A stretch of 15,012 nucleotides of DNA, taken from NCBI GenBank assembly GCA_030615555.1, contig JAUWZB010000008.1, positions 1-15,012 of the forward strand, read 5' to 3'. The notes beneath the pieces were generated by a model. That model did not search any database. It was not told the DNA's origin and worked only from the letters and a program-made list of their open reading frames with translations. The translations under genes and the position numbers were made by a program. Below, piece by piece: positions 6,884 through 13,818 of the stretch; positions within the stretch are counted from its first letter, which is position 1; the number at the start of each line of letters is the position of its first letter. Source of the stretch: Dehalococcoidales bacterium (GTDB lineage Bacteria; Chloroflexota; Dehalococcoidia; E44-bin15).

Positions 6884-9391
6884 TCAACTGCACTTTGTAT
6901 AGCCGCAGGCGGGGCAGATGTGACACCCCTCCTGATAGACCAGCATGCCACCGCACTCCGGACATTGCCCCCCAAGATTCATCGCCAGTCCATATTCATC
7001 AGGATTAGTTGCTGCGCTCTCGCCCTTGATGTACCTCTCCAGTACACTCCCAATGGCATCGGGACAGGAGAGCACTGCATGGCCCTGCTCCCAGGCGATG
7101 GAGGGACAGCGAATACCCCGGAGATGCTTCACCACTGAGGCGACATCCACCCCGGAGCGAAGCGCCAGGGAGATGAGCCTGCAGGTGGCCTCAAGCTGCG
7201 CTGAGGCACAGCCCCCCGCCTTCCCCAGGCTGGAGAAGACCTCGCAGACCCCATGCTCATCGGAATTTACCGTTACATAGATATTGCCGCATCCGGTGGC
7301 GACCTTCTCGGTAACCCCCCTGGTGGTCCTGGCCCGCCTCCTGGGAACAAGCGCCTCGACCTTCTCATCCTTCGCGACGCTCAAGACCTGCTTATCCTTG
7401 CTCCTATCCCGATAGATGGTGATCCCTTTACAGTCCTCTTTATAGGCGAGCATGTACGCCTGGGCCACATCCTCCCTGGTGGCACTATGGGGAAAGTTGA
7501 TGGTTTTAGAGACGGCGTTGTTGGTGGAACTTTGAAAAGCGGCCTGCATCTTGATGTGCCACTCGGGGCTGATGTCATGGGCGGTGATAAAGAGCCTCTG
7601 GACCCACTCAGGGATGCCCTCCATCCCGCGCAGGCTACCACGGCTGGCAAGTTCCCCCATCAGCTCCTCTGAATAGAATCCCTCCTTTTTCGCCACCTCC
7701 TCAAAATACTGGTTTACCTCCACAAGTTCATCGCCATCCAGTATATTGCGCATGTAGCTCAGTGCAAATAGCGGCTCGATGCCGCTGGAGCAGCCGGCGA
7801 TGATGCTCAGGGAGCCGGTGGGGGCGATGGTTGTCCTCGTAGCGTTCCTAACCTTTAGTTTGCTACCCGCGTAGACACTGTCCTCGAAGGCGGGGAAAAC
7901 ACCCCTCTCTTTGGCTAGTTCCTCAGAGGCGTCTGTAGCTCTACGCCCTATAAACTCCATAATTTTCTCAGCGACCTCGAGCGCCTCCTCCGAATCATAA
8001 GGAATACCTAACTTAATCAACATATCAGCGAAGCCCATTACCCCAAGCCCGATCTTCCTCGTCTTTTTAGTCATCTCCTCAATCTGGGGAAGAGGGAATC
8101 TGTTTTTATCGATCACATTATCCAGGAACCTGACGGCAATTCTTACTGTCTCAGCCAGCTTGTCATGGTCGATCTCGGGCTTCCCGTCGCAGACCATCCT
8201 TGACAGGTTAATCGACCCCAGATTGCAGGATTCGTAGGGGAGGAGGGGCTGCTCCCCGCAAGGGTTAGTGCTCTCGATAGCCCCGAGCTTCGGGGTGGGG
8301 TTAGCATGATTGATCCGATCGAGGAAGACAAGCCCAGGGTCGCCGGTTCGCCAGGCCAGGTCCACAATCCTATCGAAGACCTCCTTGGCATTGAGCTTCC
8401 CCTGAACTGCCTTATCGCGGGGGTTTATCAGGTTATACTCAGCGCCATCCTCAACCGCGCTCATAAAATCATCGGTTGCTGCCACCGAGAGGTTGAAGTT
8501 GGTGAGGGTGTTGCCATCTTCCTTGGCGGTGATGAATTTCTCAATATCGGGATGATCCACATTCAGGATAGCCATGTTGGCGCCACGGCGCATCCCCCCC
8601 TGCTTGATGACATCGGTGGCAGCATCAAAGGCTTTCATGAAGGAAACAGGCCCGCTTGCCACCTTCCCGGTGGAGCCCACCATATCGCCTGCCGGCCTTA
8701 ACCTGGAGAAGGAGAAGCCAGTGCCCCCACCACTTTTGTGAATGAGCGCAGTGTGCTTTATCGCGTCGAAGATGGATTCCATGGAGTCATAGATGGGGAG
8801 CACGAAGCAGGCGGAGAGCTGCTGCAGCTCCCGGCCGGCGTTCATTAGGGTGGGGGAGTTGGGCAGGAATTCGAGATTAGCCATCACCCGATAGAACTCC
8901 TCCTCCCAGGCCGCAACATCCGCTTCTTCGGCGGAGGCGATATTCTGAGCCACGCGGCGGAACATCTCCTCAGGCGTTTCGATAACCCGACCCTGCTCAT
9001 CAGTTCTAAGGTATCTCTTTTCCAGAACCCGCATTGCGTTCTCCGAGAACTTGGCGGTTTCGACTTTCTTGGGTGGTCTAACTGCTCGTGTCTTGCCGCC
9101 GTCGTCCTTAGATGCCGACTCATGTACTCCGACCTGCATTTCACTCCCTTCAGCCATAATTTGCTTCACCGCAGCTCTAATTTCAGCTGGCTTCATTAGC
9201 CGCTCGGGTATGGTGACATCCACCTCCATCCCCGGAAGGCTCTGATAGACTTGCTCCAGGCGCTGAATCACCTGGTCGGTAAGTTGCTCCACCAACTCCC
9301 TGTCCGATATGCCTTCGGAATCGCAGTAGCGAAAGACCTGGTATGCAATCTTGTTGCGAAGGGCTTGCTTCGACCCGTTCTTTTCGTCCAT
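6884..9391 (-). CDS. nrdJ: Adenosylcobalamin-dependent (class II) ribonucleotide reductase
   Basis: NrdJ makes deoxyribonucleotides from ribonucleotides using adenosylcobalamin as radical source. The protein has 835 residues. Catalytic motifs are NPCGE at 376-380 (thiyl C378, N376, E380), the redox pair C195 (SACFVLP) and C389 (ESCNLGS), HKSGGGTGFSFS at 218-229, and PTGSLSIIAGCSSGIEP at 524-540. Residues about 688-790 form the TSCPD domain (TGCGNIYVTV, GKAGGCASAQLEA, LRSGVD). The C-terminus has CPEC at 810-813 and CHICPACGYTKC, a zinc-ribbon-like tail that could carry the re-reducing cysteines. The first 110 residues are a helical extension without an ATP-cone pattern. The ATG is three bases after the peptidase stop, and its ribosome site (GGAGAG) is made from that gene's last codons, so the two are tightly coupled. 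Control by the NrdR promoter at 11163-11191 is inferred. Confidence 0.97.
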   Translation of the reverse strand: MDEKNGSKQALRNKIAYQVFRYCDSEGISDRELVEQLTDQVIQRLEQVYQSLPGMEVDVTIPERLMKPAEIRAAVKQIMAEGSEMQVGVHESASKDDGGKTRAVRPPKKVETAKFSENAMRVLEKRYLRTDEQGRVIETPEEMFRRVAQNIASAEEADVAAWEEEFYRVMANLEFLPNSPTLMNAGRELQQLSACFVLPIYDSMESIFDAIKHTALIHKSGGGTGFSFSRLRPAGDMVGSTGKVASGPVSFMKAFDAATDVIKQGGMRRGANMAILNVDHPDIEKFITAKEDGNTLTNFNLSVAATDDFMSAVEDGAEYNLINPRDKAVQGKLNAKEVFDRIVDLAWRTGDPGLVFLDRINHANPTPKLGAIESTNPCGEQPLLPYESCNLGSINLSRMVCDGKPEIDHDKLAETVRIAVRFLDNVIDKNRFPLPQIEEMTKKTRKIGLGVMGFADMLIKLGIPYDSEEALEVAEKIMEFIGRRATDASEELAKERGVFPAFEDSVYAGSKLKVRNATRTTIAPTGSLSIIAGCSSGIEPLFALSYMRNILDGDELVEVNQYFEEVAKKEGFYSEELMGELASRGSLRGMEGIPEWVQRLFITAHDISPEWHIKMQAAFQSSTNNAVSKTINFPHSATREDVAQAYMLAYKEDCKGITIYRDRSKDKQVLSVAKDEKVEALVPRRRARTTRGVTEKVATGCGNIYVTVNSDEHGVCEVFSSLGKAGGCASAQLEATCRLISLALRSGVDVASVVKHLRGIRCPSIAWEQGHAVLSCPDAIGSVLERYIKGESAATNPDEYGLAMNLGGQCPECGGMLVYQEGCHICPACGYTKCS

Positions 9392-9394
9392 CTT

Positions 9395-10222
9395 CTAGCT
9401 CTCCGGAAAGACCAGTGAAATAACATATCTCGTTTTGCCTTGGCCAAAGCCTTTGGAGTCCATCAGACAACGCTTCTTAATGTTGTTAAGCTCAAAAGAT
9501 TTAAAAGACTTGACTGGGCTGTCACTCTCGTAGGCTTTAAGTAATGGTGAAGGGTCTCTAATATACATAGGCCTTCGCATATGATAACCTATAAAACCTT
9601 TTGACCTGGGCTTCTGACAACGTCTCCAAATAGTGGCTTCACAGGGTTCTGGGCTGACCTCAGCAATCCGAATAGCGGCAGCTTGAATTGATACCTTAAA
9701 GGTATGAGCCAAACGTTCGATGGAGCTAACAGATAAACCAAAACCCGTCAGATATTTTTTGAAAATATTCTCTGGCATTAGAAGTTCTGCTGCCGCAATA
9801 TTGCATAACCTTTCCGTTTCCCTACCAACGACGTTCGACTCAGTCTGCCTGAATTCATCATAATCAACGCCAAGTGGTCGATTCAGCTCATGCAAGAAAG
9901 TGTGCCCAATTTCGTGAGCGCAAGAAAAGTTCTGTCTAACTGGATGGTGGTTCTCATTTATCTTTATGATGTAGCCATCCTGATGTCTAATAAGAAGTGC
10001 ATCTACATCCCCAAGGTCAGTTTTAACGATCTCTTTAATGCCCTGCAAGGGGGCAAGTTCTTCAGCCAAAAAAGGCGGTTCTTCTCGCCCCCTCTGTTTG
10101 ACCAATTCACCCACTAGTTCCCTGGCGCGTTTAGTCACGAAATCGGTAGCCTCCTCTACACTAACAGGCATTGGTAACCCCTGGCTAGTTGCGCTATCGC
10201 TGAATATGGAGTTTGTAGTCAT
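9395..10222 (-). CDS. ImmA/IrrE family zinc metallopeptidase
   Basis: A 275-residue protein of the ImmA/IrrE (COG2856-like) group. The zinc site HEIGH is at 103-107 within CAHEIGHTFLHE, and ERLCNIAAAELLMP at 137-150 supplies the conserved AAELLMP segment with the third-ligand glutamate (about 146). Before it is the usual strand region DALLIRHQDGYIIKINENH. Residues about 195-275 form a separate C-terminal part that I cannot assign; no helix-turn-helix is seen. Family members such as ImmA and IrrE/PprI cleave a repressor, in phage-like elements or in the DNA damage response. ATAGGAG lies 7-8 bases before the ATG. The gene is AT-richer than nrdJ and nrdR and sits between them, with a 20-base gap to the 102-residue gene and 3 bases to nrdJ. 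Its target is unknown. Confidence 0.92.
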   Translation of the reverse strand: MTTNSIFSDSATSQGLPMPVSVEEATDFVTKRARELVGELVKQRGREEPPFLAEELAPLQGIKEIVKTDLGDVDALLIRHQDGYIIKINENHHPVRQNFSCAHEIGHTFLHELNRPLGVDYDEFRQTESNVVGRETERLCNIAAAELLMPENIFKKYLTGFGLSVSSIERLAHTFKVSIQAAAIRIAEVSPEPCEATIWRRCQKPRSKGFIGYHMRRPMYIRDPSPLLKAYESDSPVKSFKSFELNNIKKRCLMDSKGFGQGKTRYVISLVFPES

Positions 10223-10242
10223 TTATAGCTCCTATATTACAG

Positions 10243-10551
10243 CTAGTACTTCGTTAGACGCTCCTCATCAGTTGGCAGGAAGCGTTCCATTAGCTCTTCT
10301 TCGCGGTCGATTTGGTCATAAAGGAGCCCTTTACCTTTAGCTCCTACTTTTACTATTTGTAGTTTCAAAGCTAGCTTTATTAGGTCACTAAATTCTGGGC
10401 TTTTAGCTCTCTTATATATCCACTCATGTAACAAAACTTTCTCGTGGGGCTTTAAACCACGGAAAAGAGATATGGGAACATCTCTCCTCTCAAGCCAAGG
10501 ACGGAGGTCTCTCTCCATCTTTTTCATTTCTTCTTTGGTTGGCTTCAACAT
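10243..10551 (-). CDS. 102-residue protein of unknown function next to the metallopeptidase
   Basis: Not recognised. The protein is charged and mostly helical. Residues about 35-80 (LKPHEKVLLHEWIYKR, then SDLIKLALKLQIVKVGAKGKGLLYD) could be read as helices followed by a two-stranded wing, as in a small winged-helix DNA-binding protein, but this is a weak impression. The ATG has a strong ribosome site (GGGAGGAG, 8 bases away). It lies 31 bases after nrdR and 20 bases before the peptidase gene, and is clearly AT-rich compared with nrdR. Because ImmA/IrrE peptidases often act on a repressor encoded next to them, this protein is the natural candidate substrate or partner; that is inference. Confidence 0.75.
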   Translation of the reverse strand: MLKPTKEEMKKMERDLRPWLERRDVPISLFRGLKPHEKVLLHEWIYKRAKSPEFSDLIKLALKLQIVKVGAKGKGLLYDQIDREEELMERFLPTDEERLTKY

Positions 10552-10582
10552 CTTATCAACTCCTCCCTGAAGCTGTTCTTCA

Positions 10583-11128
10583 TTAGCCTTTTGAAAAATC
10601 TTTGTCCCCCGCGATTACCTCGAGGTCCTCATCTGAAAAGTCCGAAAAGAGGGAAAGCTGGGCGGTATCATCACGAGATGCACTGAGCCTAGCATAGGCA
10701 TCGGCCTCTTCCAGCACCTCCTCAATGTCGGCAAAGGCGCGATATACGCTGGCGAAGCGGATGTAGGCGATGCCATCGAGCTGGCGCAGTCGCTCCATCA
10801 CCATGTCCCCGATCATTGAGGTAGCCACCTCTCCCTTGCCCGACTTGCGAAGCTGGTCCCCGATATCATCGACCAGCTGCTCGATAGTCTCCTGAGAGAC
10901 CGGGCGCTTGGCGCAGGCCTTTCTAATCCCGGCGATCAATTTCTCACGGCTGAACTCCTCACGCCGCCCATCCTTCTTGATCACCAGCAGGGCAACCGTC
11001 TGAAGTCGCTCATAGGTAGTAAAGCGAGCGCCACACCCAAGGCACTCGCGACGGCGGCGGATTGCCTCATTCACATCGCGAGAGTCAATGACCTTAGAAT
11101 CCTCATAACCACAATAAGGGCATCTCAT
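10583..11128 (-). CDS. nrdR: Transcriptional repressor NrdR
   Basis: NrdR represses ribonucleotide reductase genes when dATP is high. The 181-residue protein has the N-terminal zinc ribbon (CPYC at 3-6, CLGC at 29-32), the SRDVNEAIRRRRECLGCGARFTTYER signature, and the ATP-cone (about 46-136: LLVIKKDGRREEFSREKLIAGIRKA, then IRFASVYRAFADIEE). Most family members have about 150-160 residues; the extra acidic C-terminal tail (TAQLSLFSDFSDEDLEVIAGD) is unusual. The ATG has no visible Shine-Dalgarno, being preceded by TTTTTTGCACG in a short leader of roughly 27 bases. It is the first gene after a promoter with two NrdR-box-like sites, so it is expected to control itself and nrdJ. Confidence 0.97.
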   Translation of the reverse strand: MRCPYCGYEDSKVIDSRDVNEAIRRRRECLGCGARFTTYERLQTVALLVIKKDGRREEFSREKLIAGIRKACAKRPVSQETIEQLVDDIGDQLRKSGKGEVATSMIGDMVMERLRQLDGIAYIRFASVYRAFADIEEVLEEADAYARLSASRDDTAQLSLFSDFSDEDLEVIAGDKDFSKG

Positions 11129-11138
11129 CGTGCAAAAA

Positions 11139-11154
11139 ACACATTATATAGGGT
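11139..11154 (-). promoter_or_regulatory. Proximal NrdR box
   Basis: On the minus strand this reads ACCCTATATAATGTGT, matching the recalled NrdR box (ACACwAwATsTwGTGT, palindromic) at nearly all positions. It would cover about +2 to +17 after the predicted transcription start, within the short leader of nrdR. Centre to centre it is 30 bases from the distal box, close to three helical turns, the usual arrangement of paired NrdR sites. Confidence 0.75.
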
Positions 11155-11162
11155 AGAATCTT

Positions 11163-11191
11163 AATATACCACAATATATAGTTGTTGTCAA
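11163..11191 (-). promoter_or_regulatory. Sigma-70 type promoter of the nrdR operon
   Basis: On the minus strand TTGACA (11186-11191, exact consensus) is followed by a 17-base spacer and TATATT (11163-11168). The start of transcription is predicted near 11156, about 28 bases before the nrdR ATG. The local sequence is AT-rich, in contrast to the flanking genes. This is the most convincing promoter in the window. Confidence 0.8.
11169..11184 (-). promoter_or_regulatory. Distal NrdR box, inside the promoter spacer
   Basis: On the minus strand this reads CAACTATATATTGTGG, keeping the core of the NrdR box (ACTATATATTGTG, near-palindromic). It fills 16 of the 17 bases between the -35 and -10 elements, so a bound repressor would occlude RNA polymerase. 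Weaker than the proximal box at its outer bases. Confidence 0.72.
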
Positions 11192-11219
11192 TATTTTTGG
11201 CGCTAGATTTAGGGACAAG

Positions 11220-11250
11220 AGGGCCGTCCCGATAATATCGGGACGGCCCT
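11220..11250 (-). terminator. 14-bp perfect hairpin between ftsZ and nrdR (terminator or dispersed repeat)
   Basis: A perfect inverted repeat with arms AGGGCCGTCCCGAT and ATCGGGACGGCCCT around a 3-base loop. It lies 26 bases after the ftsZ stop and 28 bases before the nrdR -35. On the minus strand it is followed by CTCTTGTCCC, so there is no proper U-tract and intrinsic termination would be weak. Long GC-rich hairpins with blunt TAGGG/CCCTA ends occur as dispersed intergenic repeats in many genomes; this could be one of them doing duty as an insulator. Confidence 0.6.
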
Positions 11251-11257
11251 ACAATAG

Positions 11258-11273
11258 TCCCGGTCGCCCGGGA
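11258..11273 (-). repeat. Small 6-bp hairpin just after the ftsZ stop
   Basis: TCCCGG and CCGGGA arms around a four-base loop, 3 bases after the ftsZ stop codon. Together with the larger hairpin at 11220-11250 it gives two successive stem-loops at the ftsZ 3' end, which could protect or end the ftsAZ transcript. Confidence 0.4.
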
Positions 11274-11276
11274 ACC

Positions 11277-12401
11277 CTAGCGAACAGGGGTACGGAAACG
11301 CATGCTATGTTGCTTAAGGTCGGGGGCTTCCACTAGCTGCCGTCGCGCGAGGGGGCGGCGCAGGAAGGTGGGAATATCCAGCTCCTGCTCGCTCTCCATG
11401 CCGTGGAGAAGACGGCGCAGCTCCTCATCTTTGCGTATCGTTTTACTCCCGGTGGCGTAGAAGCCGGTAGCGATCAGGGTGATCTTCACATCGTTATCCA
11501 TCATGGGATCGCTGACCACCCCGAAGATGATGTTCGCCTCAGGGTCTACTGCCTTGCCGATGACCTGGGCTGCCTCATTGACCTCAAAGAGGGTGAGACT
11601 ACTGCCGCCGGTGACATTAAAGAGCACCCCCTTCGCCCCATCTACGGAGACATCCAATAGCGGGCTAGCCAGGGCGTCCTGAGCGGCATCGACGGCGCGA
11701 TGCTGACCACTGCCATACCCAATGGACATCCAGGCAGGACCAGCATCCTTCATCACCGCCTTGACATCGGCGAAATCCAGATTGATCAACCCGGGAAACG
11801 TGATCACCTCAGCAATGGCCTGAACCGCATGCATGAGCACATCATCGGCCATCTTAAAGGCACTGTCCACCGCAGTCCGCTGATCGCAGAGGGAAAGCAA
11901 GCGATCGTTGGGGATGGTGATCAGGGTATCCACCTTATCGAGCAGGCGCTCGATACCATCCTCAGCCACCGTGGTGCGATGCATCCCCTCGAAGGCGAAG
12001 GGTTTGGTGACCACGGCAATGGTGAGCGCTCCCGTTTCCTTGGCAAGCTCCGCCACTACAGGAGCAGTGCCGGTGCCGGTGCCGCCACCCATGCCAGCGG
12101 TGATGAACACCATGTCAGATCCGACGACGCAATCGCGGATCTCATCGCGGCTCTGCTCCGCAGCCTTAAGGGCCAGTGTGCAGTCGCCGCCCACGCCCAG
12201 CCCTCTGGTCAACTTTTCCCCGATCTGAATCCGGATAGGTGCCTCGGCACTGAGCAAGGCCTGGGCATCGGTGTTGACCCCGATGAAGTCCACGCCTTGA
12301 ATCTCCGCCTGAACCATGCGGCTGACGGCATTGCAACCACCCCCGCCAAGGCCTAAGACCTTAATCTTTGCTGGGTTAGGAACGAAGCTCGTTTTTGCCA
12401 T
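11277..12401 (-). CDS. ftsZ: Cell division protein FtsZ
   Basis: FtsZ is the tubulin-like GTPase that forms the division ring. The 374-residue protein has GLGGGGCNAVSRM (17-29), GVNTDAQAL (41-49), the GTP signature GGGTGTG at 105-111, RTTVAEDGIERLLDKVDTLITIPNDRLL (142-169), the synergy loop NLDFADVKAVM at 207-217, and NVTGGSSLTLFEV. The partner-binding peptide DIPTFLR is at 342-348. The linker before it is only about 27 residues, and a basic tail of 26 residues (RRPLARRQ...RFRTPVR) follows, so the peptide is not at the extreme end as in most FtsZ. The ATG has an ideal ribosome site (AAAGGAGG) and lies 15 bases after ftsA. Two hairpins follow the stop. Confidence 0.98.
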   Translation of the reverse strand: MAKTSFVPNPAKIKVLGLGGGGCNAVSRMVQAEIQGVDFIGVNTDAQALLSAEAPIRIQIGEKLTRGLGVGGDCTLALKAAEQSRDEIRDCVVGSDMVFITAGMGGGTGTGTAPVVAELAKETGALTIAVVTKPFAFEGMHRTTVAEDGIERLLDKVDTLITIPNDRLLSLCDQRTAVDSAFKMADDVLMHAVQAIAEVITFPGLINLDFADVKAVMKDAGPAWMSIGYGSGQHRAVDAAQDALASPLLDVSVDGAKGVLFNVTGGSSLTLFEVNEAAQVIGKAVDPEANIIFGVVSDPMMDNDVKITLIATGFYATGSKTIRKDEELRRLLHGMESEQELDIPTFLRRPLARRQLVEAPDLKQHSMRFRTPVR

Positions 12402-12416
12402 GTTTTCCTCCTTTCG

Positions 12417-13640
12417 TTAATGTAAAACCAATTTCCTCATTCGGACAACGAGGCGCCTGACGGTTTCGCCAAGTCCGCTAGCTTGCCAATTTTGCTCGCC
12501 ATCGTGCCTTCTTATGCCCCAGAGCAACAGGCCAACACCGGTGGCGTAGGCTGGGTCAGGGAGGATGTCAGCGATCCCGTACACGCCTGTAGGCACTCCG
12601 ACACGCACCGGCAATCCCAGCAACTCCTGCCCCAGTGTTTCTATTCCCCTCAGGTTAGCGGTGCCTCCGGTGAGCACCAGTCCAGCGGGCACTTCCTTGA
12701 GATAATCTGACGGTAGCTCCAAAGCGATCAGCTTCAGAATTTCCTCCACCCGAGCCCTAACGATCTCATTGAGGTCTTGATAGGAGATGCCGTAGCCATT
12801 TTCCATACTTAGATTGGTGGCTTCCTCCTCCGCGCCATCGTAGACGTGCATCACGCTGCCATACTTCCGCTTCATCTGCTCAGCCACGTCGAAGGGCAGC
12901 CCCAGTCCAATAGCGATGTCCCTGGTGATCTGATAGCCCGCTACAGGGAGAATGGCGGTATGCCAGATGCTGCCATTCTTAAAGATGGCGATGTCTGTAG
13001 TGCCACCGCCAATATCGGCGAGGATCACCCCCGCGTCCCGCTCGTCGGGCCTGAGCACCGCCTCGGCACTGGCCAGCGGTTCCAGAACGAGGTCTTCAAT
13101 GTCGATGTTTGCGCCCCGGATGCACTTGACCAGGTTCTGGACAGAGGTTACGGCGGCGGTAATGACATGGGTTTCCACATCTAGCCTGAAGCCGTGCATA
13201 CCAACTGGATTCTTCACCCCGACCTGACCATCGAGGGCATAGCCCCTGGGGATCACATGGAGCAACTTCCGGTCGGTAGGAACCGTGAAGGTGCGGGCAG
13301 ACCGGAGCACGCGCTTTAGGTCATCGGGGCGGACTAGTCGGTCACCGCGAGAGATAGAGACCACCCCTTTTTTATTGAGGGAGGTGATATGCCTGCCAGT
13401 GACACCCACATAGACCGATTCCATTTTGAGTCCACTGGCCTGTTCTGCCCTACGCACTGAGGCACGGATCGACTCCCTGGCCTCAGTGATGTTCACCACA
13501 AGACCCTTGTGTAAGCCCCTGGTGTGGGTAACACCAACCCCGAGAACCTGAAGGCTACCGCCATGGCCTGCGTTAGCCATAATGCTGCAGACCTTGGTCG
13601 TGCCCACATCAATGCAAGAAATGATTTCGCTCTTTGCCAT
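12417..13640 (-). CDS. ftsA: Cell division protein FtsA
   Basis: FtsA is the actin-like ATPase that anchors FtsZ filaments to the membrane. The 407-residue protein has the phosphate-1 motif DVGTTK (11-16), the FtsA-specific 1C region (about 85-165), the phosphate-2 motif DIGGGTTD (209-216) and the adenosine motif LTGGTA (323-328). The last 17 residues (GETVRRLVVRMRKLVLH) look like the amphipathic membrane-targeting helix. The ATG is preceded by AAAGGAGGAGG. It follows rsmH after a 178-base gap, where ftsL, ftsI, the mur genes, ftsW and ftsQ lie in most bacteria. A candidate promoter is placed at 13677-13705. Confidence 0.97.
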   Translation of the reverse strand: MAKSEIISCIDVGTTKVCSIMANAGHGGSLQVLGVGVTHTRGLHKGLVVNITEARESIRASVRRAEQASGLKMESVYVGVTGRHITSLNKKGVVSISRGDRLVRPDDLKRVLRSARTFTVPTDRKLLHVIPRGYALDGQVGVKNPVGMHGFRLDVETHVITAAVTSVQNLVKCIRGANIDIEDLVLEPLASAEAVLRPDERDAGVILADIGGGTTDIAIFKNGSIWHTAILPVAGYQITRDIAIGLGLPFDVAEQMKRKYGSVMHVYDGAEEEATNLSMENGYGISYQDLNEIVRARVEEILKLIALELPSDYLKEVPAGLVLTGGTANLRGIETLGQELLGLPVRVGVPTGVYGIADILPDPAYATGVGLLLWGIRRHDGEQNWQASGLGETVRRLVVRMRKLVLH

Positions 13641-13676
13641 GTACCTCCTCCTTTCGAGTGATTTTTGGCAGCCTTT

Positions 13677-13705
13677 TTTGTATCGGACCCATTACATCAT
13701 GTCAC
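13677..13705 (-). promoter_or_regulatory. Candidate sigma-70 promoter for ftsA-ftsZ
   Basis: On the minus strand GTGACA (13700-13705, one mismatch to TTGACA) is followed by 17 bases and TACAAA (13677-13682, four of six to TATAAT). Transcription would begin near 13670, giving a leader of about 30 bases with the strong ftsA ribosome site. The -10 is poor, so this is tentative. Confidence 0.35.
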
Positions 13706-13719
13706 CCCCTTATTATTGG

Positions 13720-13797
13720 ATGGGCAGTGTCGCTGCCCATAGTCTTGGGCTCGACGAAGATAGTCTGATAATCCCGCCACTAGGCAGGACACTGCCC
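13720..13797 (-). repeat. Competing inverted repeats in the rsmH-ftsA gap
   Basis: Two local hairpins are present: ATGGGCAG/CTGCCCAT with a 5-base loop (13720-13740), and GGCAG/CTGCC with a 4-base loop (13783-13796). A 10-base arm of each (13722-13731 and 13788-13797, GGGCAGTGTC and its complement) can pair with the other instead. The two foldings exclude each other, as in an attenuator. No U-tract follows. The rest of the 178-base gap (13641-13818) holds the candidate ftsA promoter and a weak 31-codon reading frame. Confidence 0.5.
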
Positions 13798-13818
13798 GAT
13801 CTCCCTTAAAAATACCTA

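Noticed and set aside
11700..12356. Plus-strand open frame of 218 codons
   Set aside because: It lies antisense within ftsZ, has no recognisable domain, and is explained by the GC-rich coding frame of the opposite strand.
13697..13792. 31-codon minus-strand frame between rsmH and ftsA as a gene
   Set aside because: It has a possible ribosome site but no recognisable protein character and overlaps inverted repeats; it is kept as part of a finding, not as a gene.
13582..13809. Plus-strand 75-codon frame over the ftsA start and the gap
   Set aside because: It is half antisense to ftsA, has no ribosome site, and lacks any domain.
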